Assembly (NCBI GenBank): GCA_030248215.1 | Contig: JASANG010001415.1 | Coordinates: forward strand, 186,001 to 250,000 | Origin: Enoplolaimus lenunculus | Lineage: Eukaryota; Nematoda; Enoplea; Enoplida; Thoracostomopsidae | Length of the DNA stretch: 64,000 bases | Direction of reading: 5' to 3' | Part shown: in pieces, positions 60,901 to 64,000 of the stretch | Numbering within the stretch: the first letter of the stretch is position 1 | Layout of the letters: every line of letters starts with the position of its first letter | Translations under genes and position numbers: made by a program | The notes under the pieces: generated by a model | Database searches by the model: none | Told to the model about the DNA's origin: nothing | The model's input: the letters and a program-made list of their open reading frames with translations, nothing else

Positions 60901-63632
60901 CGATATTGTGTCAAAGGATGTGTTGGATTTAATATGTGTAATGGTTCAAGATTCCACCGGAATTCCTGTTCCGACCGGAATTCATGCAAAAATTCAATTC
61001 CTGTTCTTGTTACTGTTCGTGCACTCAAAGATGCAAGAAGCGGGATTTATACGGTTTTGTGGGAATCATTTAATTGTTGTAAATTTTGTCAGTGATCAAT
61101 TGTTATTTCGGAACGAGAGTGCTTTTGTTGCAATTAGTTCAATTTTGTTAATAAAACAGATTCTGATGTGTTTTCGCATAATTTGTTGATGAAATAGCTG
61201 GTGGTTCTTCTTATTGTGGCTGTTCCTGCAACGAAATTCTAATCTTGTTCCTGTTACGGCAAATCTTAATTCCTGTTTGAACCCTGGTTCATATGTATGA
61301 CGTGGTTTAGGCGGCGTTGTTAAGATTTCTGTTTTTTCGATAGTTTTTAAATTAAAAAAAACTCCGCAAAGAACTTTTTAACTTATCTACACATATAATT
61401 AAAGCTGGAATACTCTGCATACATAATTTGGGCAACTTTTCAGCATTAATGTCTTCACAATATTTTCTTAAAACACAAAACGTGACTGTTCTGTGAAAAG
61501 AAACGTTGCGTGTAGAATGTTGTGCATTCGCCAACTTTTGCGCGTTGCAAACTGCAGTTCTGTTGTCGAAGTGCATACTAAACTTGGTAGTCAACAAACC
61601 TGTGGCGTAGTGAAACTACCAAGATTCGGCTCTTTGTACACTTCCGCCCCCCCTTAACGAGATGGAACCAGGGCGTGAGGCAAAATGAGTTGAAATGGGA
61701 CGGTGTGGAATTAGCCGCCCTATACGACACGTTCTACTCTGTATCATATACCGTACATAGTACAAAAATATGACGCAAAACAAAAGTTAAATTGGTTTTG
61801 GTTTTAAAATTTTGAAATTTTGAAATTTTAAATAAGTAAAACTGGAGACAGCGTAAATAAATTGGTTGAAAAATATAAGAAATCACAGTTGCAATCACTG
61901 AAAATGTCCGGTAATTTTTTGGTTATATAAACGCGTTAATGAGAAAAATGCTTGGTGGGGGCGGCCCCGTCCCCACCGACTTCCGTCTCCGCTTCCGACA
62001 CAAACTTTGGTTTAGGCTTAGGTTTAGGCAAACGGCGTAAACAAAACTAAATATTTGCTTTTGTGTATTATGTTTAAGTGTTTGTCCTATGTCTTCAGGT
62101 TAAATGTCGGAAGGAAGTGTACGAGAGGTTGAATTGCAAGTTTTCGTTGATTACTAACGTATAAACACCAGTCTTATTGGTTTCCTATTTTGCTGGCTGG
62201 CTGGTTTAAGATATTTAAGACTTATGGACACTGTTTTAGTTGGTAGATTGCTTATTTCAGATACATTAACGTATGATATATATGTATATATTATTTTGGC
62301 CTAATATAACATTTTTTACTATGTTAACGTTGAGTTAACAGTGCATGAAAGGTTGGTTTAATTTGTATTTCTAAGTTAAGCAAAACCATACAGAGCCGTT
62401 CAGGAAAATTTTGCTGCGGATGCGGTGGGACTCGAACCCACGACGTACGGATTACCGGTCTGCTGCTCTAATCATCGTAAATCAAACTGCTGATTGCTAT
62501 TTTTAAGCCAGTTGGGTATTTTTATAGCTACCGTAATACCAAATATGGTGTGAGTAATGCTAAGCCTAAGCCTAAGCGGTTGTGTGGCGTTCCTGAACAA
62601 CAATTGTCGTTTGGAGCTCTCCAGTTGGCAACTGAGGCAAATAGTTACACTGGGAGCGGCATAGAAATGGAAGGCATATCCGTTGTCGGGCGAGACGATG
62701 TGAGATCACCGCTCGCCGCACCGGTTTCATCGCTGCTGGGCAACGGTGTGACCGGATATCCGGTTTCGGTGTAATATCCGGTGAAAACCGATATCCGTAT
62801 GCGGGATCCAGTATAAACCTATCGGATGCTGGATATTGACGGTTGTGGTCCCGAATACCATAAAACTGCGTTTGACAAGTGGACATGTTTACCATGTTGC
62901 TAGGATTACCTTTCTGGCCAACAGCCCCATTTATTTACACGTGCAAAATTTTGCAGCGAGAACTCGCAGCTGCAACTTGGTACGACGTACTTGCAGCTGT
63001 AAGTATTTTCAAAAGAACATGCCGATTGAATTCTAAAATTATGTATATATTTGTTATTTGAAACGTTTGAATATTTGTTTTTTTGTATATTTTCAGTAAT
63101 CACATCGCCACAGTCGCCATCTCGTTGCCAAGAAACACACTCAACATCGCAACAGGATCATTCAACAAATAACGGTTGTTGCAGTCATTATAACGCGTCG
63201 ATCAGGTCCGGCTGTTACACACCTGAAGGCCGACGTGAAGGCAGTGACTGCTGTTGCGACAGTCGACATGGAGGTGGTCCCGCCGACCAGCAATTCGTCG
63301 CGGCCGCCGTCGTTGGACCGAGTCCGCCTAAACGTAGCCGGATATATAGACAACATTTGCCATCGCAACAGCAGACGCAACAGTTGTTGCCGCCGCGTTG
63401 TAGTTCAGCGCTGTCGAGTTCAGTAGCGCTGAACGATTACATCGAAGGCGGCAGCAACTGTTGTGACGACGACGGCCGTGCTACGGCGGGCCACGCCGGT
63501 CCGAATGGACCGTACGATGACCGCCGCCGCTGCCGTGAAGACGTGTCGAACAACGCCGCTGATTGGCTGATTTGTGGCGTTTGTCGACGAGAATTTCGGC
63601 TGGACGATATTACGGTGTTTATTAGGCATAAG
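40706..63632 (+). CDS. BCL11: BCL11A/B orthologue, first two coding exons (3' part beyond window)
   Basis: BCL11 proteins are nuclear zinc-finger repressors that recruit NuRD/RBBP4 and SWI/SNF-type complexes. Exon 1 (40706-40763) encodes MSRRKQDKPTQISVTLDNR, the NuRD-recruiting N-terminus that vertebrate BCL11A/B, SALL and FOG1 share. It ends in phase 1 at GTAAGT. Exon 2 (63097-63632) follows TATTTTCAG, keeps the frame and ends CGVCRREFRLDDITVFIRHK. From memory, BCL11A has [20 protein letters not shown] here, a closer match than the SALL finger (CEKCCAEFF). The 4th zinc ligand must come from the next exon. Between motif and finger lie about 150 residues of Ser/Gln/Cys/Gly-rich sequence, much longer than in vertebrates, with a basic PPKRSRIYR patch. 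The intron is 22,333 bp. Confidence 0.87.
40793..41012. mobile_element. MITE-Q-like block just inside BCL11 intron 1
   Basis: It starts GATTCGTCGATAGACAAC, 30 bp after the donor, and ends GTCGACGAGTTGTCGCG...GAGTTGTCGGGCG. Several GACAACTTGT/ACGAGTTGTC pairs make a fold-back. The usual TAAGCC core is missing. Confidence 0.58.
41347..41499 (-). mobile_element. MITE-A subfamily 3 copy with exact 8-bp duplication
   Basis: GCAATTTG flanks the element at 41339-41346 and 41500-41507. The ends are GGCCAATGTTACTTTAAGG and CTTAAAGTAGCATGGGCG. At 153 bp its core has only CCTAAGCTTAAAGCTTAAGC. With the copy at 56652, it fixes the boundaries of the family. Confidence 0.82.
41586..41766. mobile_element. 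MITE-Q copy with TAAGCC core
   Basis: ATCTACGACAATTCGACGCC opens and TTGTCGGGCGACGAATTGTCG closes the element. The core GAGCATAATCCTAAGCG followed by CTAAGCCTAAACC is the reverse complement of a MITE-A core. Confidence 0.7.
41895..43137. repeat. 21-bp satellite array (~59 copies), palindromic unit
   Basis: The unit ATTGGCCAAGACCAATTAGTA repeats for 1.24 kb. TTGGCCAA is self-complementary and CCAATTAGTAATTGG nearly so. GGCCAAG and GGCTAAG variants occur in runs, as expected from local duplication. Irregular units lie at 42541-42600. Because 21 is a multiple of three, long frames (e.g. ISNWPRP or LLIGLGQ repeats) stay open on both strands; these are not genes. Copies end at GGCTTGAATAACAG, which returns to MITE-P sequence. 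Confidence 0.92.
43156..43322. mobile_element. MITE-Q copy, diverged, right of the satellite
   Basis: TCAATTTGTCGCCGTACAG and GCAAGTTGTTCAAAGACATATTGTCG (43290-43315) are worn ends. The core GCCTAAGCCTAAGCGTAATG is intact. Confidence 0.52.
43325..44090. repeat. MITE-M cluster (AAGAGTGTGCAAC units, hairpins)
   Basis: At least three units share CCAAGAGTCGATAAT, AGTGTGCAACT, GCGCGTTGCGTTTTG and a CCCCCCTTAT homopolymer patch. At 43652-43688 CATTATCGACTCTTGGT and ACCAAGAGTCGATAATG face each other across three bases, the join of two inverted copies. A further end lies at 44805-44880. No coding support. Confidence 0.6.
44218..44783. mobile_element. MITE-L copy
   Basis: TCCAGCCGGCGGTTGCCTAA and TTTGGGTAAACGCCGACTGG form the ends. 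Inner pairs GCATATTTGAGCGTCTC and GAAGAAGCTCAAATATGC keep the fold-back. A MITE-M tip is attached directly at its right. Confidence 0.68.
45249..45395. mobile_element. MITE-I copy, short
   Basis: GGTGTTTAAGGTTAATGACG precedes GTCCGGCGCCGGCCGTC. The right side has CAGACGGCGCCGGGCGAC and CAGCGTCGCGCGACAACTATAGCG. Confidence 0.6.
45728..45930. repeat. MITE-Q left half running into TTG microsatellite
   Basis: GGCAATTCGTCGACCGACAAC (to about 45812) ends at ATTATGCTTAAG, where a TTGTTG tract with TTT interruptions takes over for 110 bp. The MITE right half is absent, so the tract may have expanded within it. Confidence 0.6.
46088..47450. mobile_element. 1.36-kb element with ~180-bp inverted ends and tandem-repeat core
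   Basis: AGAGATGTCCCGGGGTCAGG on the left faces CCTGTCCCCGAAACATCTCT on the right. The inverted ends continue inward through GGTACCTGGCAGTACGATACCG and ATCATATCGCGTCACGCGACATTTTG (46174-46241). Between 46365 and 47080 lie four K units of 160-180 bp (CAAATTAGCTATTAGCTAAC; CTTGTAACCCTAATAATTAG). No open frame of note, so it is non-autonomous. Confidence 0.72.
47526..47640. mobile_element. GATATCCGG variant of MITE-C
   Basis: CAGGGATCGACCGGATATCC is followed by GGTTTAATATCCGGCATAATCC and CGGATACCGGATATTTG. It matches the block near 62745, but no clean right end was seen. Confidence 0.45.
47917..48142. repeat. TATACATATA microsatellite and TTG run
   Basis: The first tract covers 47917-47990 and a (TTG)12 run covers 48106-48142. 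The 110 bp between are unique. Confidence 0.82.
48170..48512. repeat. 107-bp tandem repeat, 3+ copies
   Basis: GGAAATACACACATAACAAC recurs at about 48274, 48381 and 48489, each followed by GGTTGTATCCAGTTGTTTTTCC-type sequence and CTGTATTGGACGTACGG. Steps are 107-108 bp. The first copy (from 48176) is the most diverged. Confidence 0.82.
48978..49356. mobile_element. MITE-C full copy with exact 8-bp duplication
   Basis: CTGGCTCG flanks it at 48970-48977 and 49357-49364. The ends are CAAGGTGCAACCGGAATTAC and GGAATTCCGG/GGTTGCACCCTG inverted. Accompanying stems repeat TTTACCGGAACCGG. The 200-bp middle (GATTTTCATCATCGACTGAAG) is non-repetitive and shared with 56071-56456. Confidence 0.82.
49357..51037. 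other. No gene; MITE-G-like remnants and AT tract
   Basis: Degenerate family-G cores lie at 49600-49690 and 50665-50750 (GGGTTCAGCCCCCCGCCCCC). A TATATTTATATA tract covers 50138-50272. An 86-codon frame at 50523 overlaps the remnant and is not supported. Confidence 0.4.
51038..51329 (+). mobile_element. MITE-A subfamily 3 copy with 53-bp internal repeats
   Basis: GGCCCATGACTACTTTAATG and GGTTTCTGGTAGGTCCGTAA mark the left. The core is three repeats of CTTAGGAACACATTTTTGCAAC plus a TTAGGC block. The right end is CTGAAAGTAACAAGGGCC. Confidence 0.72.
51607..52075. mobile_element. MITE-L copy
   Basis: CCCAGCACGGATTTATCCAA and TTTGGGTGAACGCGGGCTGGG are the ends. The GATGCAGCTTGCGGAGTTGAG and CACAAACTGCATCGAATGG arms are retained. 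It is shorter than the others by about 90 bp. Confidence 0.62.
52085..52186 (+). mobile_element. MITE-A right-hand fragment
   Basis: TTTAGGCTTAGGTATAAGCTC leads to TACTGTTACTGCCCTGTTC and TATGCATAGATC. The left terminal repeat is absent. Confidence 0.48.
52218..52400. mobile_element. MITE-P copy, rearranged
   Basis: TGTCGTAGACGAAACTGC opens it. CTATTGGCCTACGACA occurs already at 52251-52266, so a short complete palindrome is followed by GCAAATAGCAGATAGGCC and the CTGATTGGTTGAACAG interior. Confidence 0.6.
52731..52911. mobile_element. MITE-Q reference copy
   Basis: ATCTACGACAATTCGTCGAC and TCGACGAGTTGTGATACT bracket 181 bp. The inner pair is GACCGACCACTTGTCGG and ACAAGTTGTCGGGTCG. The core CATAATCGTAAACGTAATCC then CTAAGCCTAAGCC is the segment shared with MITE-A. 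About 150 bp upstream (52575-52690) lies a MITE-L half. Confidence 0.7.
52912..53408. other. No gene called
   Basis: A short TATATATG tract lies near 52925-53000. GC-rich sequence with GGGGTGGGGGC and GGGCCCCCCC runs at 53205-53370 has two overlapping open frames on opposite strands, neither with recognisable features. Confidence 0.3.
53409..53570 (+). mobile_element. MITE-G copy
   Basis: GGCCCGTAGCCAGAGAGG and GTCAGCTGGCTACGCG are clear ends. The core TTGCTTGTAAGTCATCG is intact. This is the best-preserved member of the family. Confidence 0.68.
53939..54085 (-). mobile_element. MITE-G copy, inverted
   Basis: GGCCCTTAGCCAACTCACCTTGC is the reversed right end (53941-53963). The core reads GATTTACAAGCAACGTTG. 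It ends in a CCCCGGCCCCCC patch. Confidence 0.6.
54419..54680. repeat. TATGTATATG microsatellite, 260 bp
   Basis: The longest AT-type microsatellite here, of TGTATATG units with TTTATA interruptions. Met/Tyr and Cys/Ile frames are artefacts. Confidence 0.88.
55040..55217 (+). mobile_element. MITE-F copy
   Basis: CAGTGGCGGATCCAGGATC and CCATGGATTTGCCATTG are the ends. It is nearly identical, in the opposite orientation, to 20344-20519 some 35 kb away. Confidence 0.72.
55454..55553. mobile_element. MITE-C short copy
   Basis: CAGGGTGCAATTGGAATAC and CCGGTTGCACCCTG bound 100 bp of stem sequence. Unlike 20682-20765 it has no visible duplication. Diverged GGAACAGGAACGGGAAC sequence at 55575-55690 may be an older relative. 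Confidence 0.65.
56071..56456. mobile_element. MITE-C full copy with exact 8-bp duplication, inverted
   Basis: GTTGTTAG flanks it at 56063-56070 and 56457-56464. The 386 bp are the reverse complement of 48978-49356 with few differences, including CTTCAGTCGATGATGAAAATC. The two copies, 7 kb apart and inverted, could pair. Confidence 0.84.
56652..57171 (+). mobile_element. MITE-A longest copy, exact 8-bp duplication
   Basis: TTGAAAAG flanks it at 56644-56651 and 57172-57179. The ends are GGCCCATGTTACTTTTATGG and CCTAAAAGTAACATTGGCC. The 520-bp length comes from a higher-order array of TTAGGC blocks alternating with GGAATACGCTTTTGCAACAC spacers. GGCC ends and an 8-bp duplication are hAT-like. 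Confidence 0.84.
57602..58020. repeat. TTG/TTC triplet microsatellite, 420 bp
   Basis: Blocks of (TTG)n, (TTC)n and TTGCTGATG spacers include an uninterrupted TTG run of about 26 units at 57886-57964. Frames on both strands (poly-Val, Leu, Ser, Gln, Thr) are artefacts, despite lengths over 90 codons. Confidence 0.9.
58340..58395. mobile_element. MITE-L right-end fragment
   Basis: AAAATCCGACCATTTTTATC and ACCTCTGCCGGCGGG match one family-L end. The opposing arm was not found. Confidence 0.38.
58498..58680 (+). mobile_element. MITE-A copy
   Basis: GGCCCAAGTAAAAATCGGCG and CCCTGTTCTATAAATTGGCC are the ends. GAGTAAGCTTAAGCTTTTGAG is kept but only one TTAGG unit remains in the core. Confidence 0.68.
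58800..59325. mobile_element. Two adjacent MITE-E copies (58800-59000; 59145-59325)
   Basis: The first has GGGAGGCGTACGCCCTCCCG, two direct AAAATG(T/A)TAAGGTCC segments and the end TTTTCTGGATTCGC. The second begins GCGGCGGATCCAAAAAATTTC, runs inverted, and ends GGCCCCCTCCGCGCC near 59310. Confidence 0.52.
59451..59870. repeat. 19-bp tandem repeat with 172-bp higher-order duplication
   Basis: GCGTAAAGCCTAAGCCTTA repeats about 17 times. GTCGCCAACGCTGTCGTAAG recurs at 59451 and 59623, so a block of about eight units was duplicated as a whole. The flank CAGTTGGTTGACCGGAAAG suggests the array sits in a MITE-Q interior. Confidence 0.8.
59937..60250. mobile_element. MITE-Q copy (59937-60137) followed by MITE-E fragment (to 60250)
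   Basis: ATCTACGACCGTTGGTCGGC and GTCGGTCGACGAACGAGTTG are the Q ends, with core ACCATAATACTAAGCG. Directly after, GGCGTTTCGTAACATTGGCC then GGAAATTTCTGGATCCGCC is an E right half. Confidence 0.58.
60357..60424. repeat. TATATGTATA microsatellite
   Basis: A 68-bp tract of TATATGTATA units next to ordinary AT-rich intron sequence. Confidence 0.85.
60425..62413. other. BCL11 intron, little repeat content
   Basis: Apart from a faint CCGGAATTCCTG...GAACCCTGG remnant (60955-61290) and GTTTAGGCTTAGG at 62010, this 2-kb stretch is the most repeat-poor part of the intron. I saw no coding exon. It is where a conserved regulatory element could be sought. Confidence 0.35.
62414..62486 (-). pseudogene. 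tRNA-Thr(GGU)-like relic or SINE head
   Basis: On the minus strand, GTGGGTTCGAGTCCCAC forms a perfect five-pair T arm (B box), followed by CGCATCCGCA. Upstream, GCAGACCGGTAATCCGT gives an anticodon arm with GGT in the loop and one mismatch. The 5' acceptor strand expected to pair with CGCATCC is missing and the D arm is poor. It looks like a decayed tRNA gene or tRNA-derived repeat. Confidence 0.5.
62745..63038. mobile_element. MITE-C GATATC variant (62745-62860) and truncated MITE-J (62926-63038)
   Basis: GTGTGACCGGATATCCGG with GGTGTAATATCCGGTG matches 47526. TTACACGTGCAAAATTTTGC then CGAGAACTCGCAGCTGCAAC is the left half of family J, stopping 58 bp before the BCL11 exon 2 acceptor. Confidence 0.5.
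63097..63632 (+). CDS. BCL11: BCL11 coding exon 2 (linker and N-terminal C2HC finger)
   Basis: The acceptor TATTTTCAG is preceded by a T-rich tract and the donor is GTAAGTCC. 178 codons are open, of markedly higher GC than the intron. The last 24 residues carry Cys-x2-Cys (63573-63584) and His in FIRHK. The linker has CC/CCC clusters and a QQQTQQ stretch. Splicing after HK places the final Cys of the C2HC in exon 3, outside the window. Confidence 0.86.
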
Positions 63633-63764
63633 GTAAGTCCCGCATCACAAATTGAAAATTTTGACAATACACGCTCAGACAATTTTAGAAAAATGCGTTA
63701 GACTAATATGCCAATTTTTCTTCAATTTTCGAATGGGAAAAATGTTCAATGCCGAGAATAGGGG

Positions 63765-63848
63765 AAAATTCCAGATTTATTACCGGAACCGGGTAGTAAA
63801 AAATACCTCATTGATTCCCTACCGGAACCGGAATTCCGGTTGCACCCT
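63765..63848. mobile_element. MITE-C right half
   Basis: TTACCGGAACCGGGTAG and GGAATTCCGGTTGCACCC are the stem and tip of family C, 130 bp after the BCL11 exon 2 donor. The left half is not recognisable. Confidence 0.5.
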
Positions 63849-64000
63849 TGTGAGTATATATACTATTATATTTTGGCTGTTGTCTAATGGAAACATAAAC
63901 TTTGTGCGCTTGAAATCAATAGCCAGCTTTGCAGCTAGGAATTTTTAATTAGAAGGGCTGCTAGAAAAAGTTTCCTATTGTAGAATTCTTTAAATAAACT

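Noticed and set aside
63437-63682. Minus-strand frames opposite BCL11 exon 2
   Set aside because: They are antisense shadows of a GC-rich coding exon with clear sense-strand homology and splice sites.

Overview
The window is eukaryotic: coding sequence is split by GT-AG introns, microsatellites are abundant, and most of the DNA is AT-rich non-coding sequence packed with short inverted-repeat elements. The two recognisable genes are animal transcription and splicing regulators, and the second (BCL11) points to a metazoan, most likely an invertebrate. I cannot name the species. TTAGGC-type minisatellites occur throughout, but they lie inside transposable elements, so they say nothing about the telomere or the phylum.

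Region 1 (1 to about 10 kb, + strand) holds the 3' two thirds of a CLASRP (Clk4-associating SR-related protein, SFRS16) orthologue. Twelve exons join with fully compatible phases into about 726 codons. The conserved acidic/DVD block, the FARRESPTYD motif, the ICSFGG motif, a long arginine-serine domain and the ELREMA...RRRDRER coiled coil appear in the same order as in vertebrate CLASRP. The N-terminal part lies beyond the left edge. The last exon is unresolved.

Region 2 (about 10 to 40 kb) has no gene I can support. It is a mosaic of non-autonomous DNA-transposon families (MITEs), tandem repeats and microsatellites. Target-site duplications or flanks suggest hAT-like families (8-bp duplications), a piggyBac-like family (TTAA) and a mariner-like family (TA). 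Several insertions are nested.

Region 3 (40.7 to 63.6 kb, + strand) carries the first two coding exons of a BCL11A/BCL11B orthologue. Exon 1 encodes the MSRRKQ NuRD-recruiting N-terminus. A 22.3-kb intron follows, full of repeats. Exon 2 ends within the N-terminal C2HC zinc finger (CGVC...FIRHK). The rest of the gene, including the C2H2 fingers, lies beyond the right edge.

The most unusual non-genic features are: (a) a hAT-like MITE family with an internal TTAGGC array, whose interior resembles that of a second family with unrelated ends; (b) two satellites (38 bp and 21 bp) that appear to have grown from the terminal sequence of one MITE family, the 21-bp array being 1.24 kb of palindromic units open in both strands; (c) a 1.36-kb inverted-repeat element with a tandem-repeat core; (d) a GC-rich palindromic element and a CAA run just upstream of the BCL11 start codon. 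No retrovirus-like or Polinton-like element was recognised.
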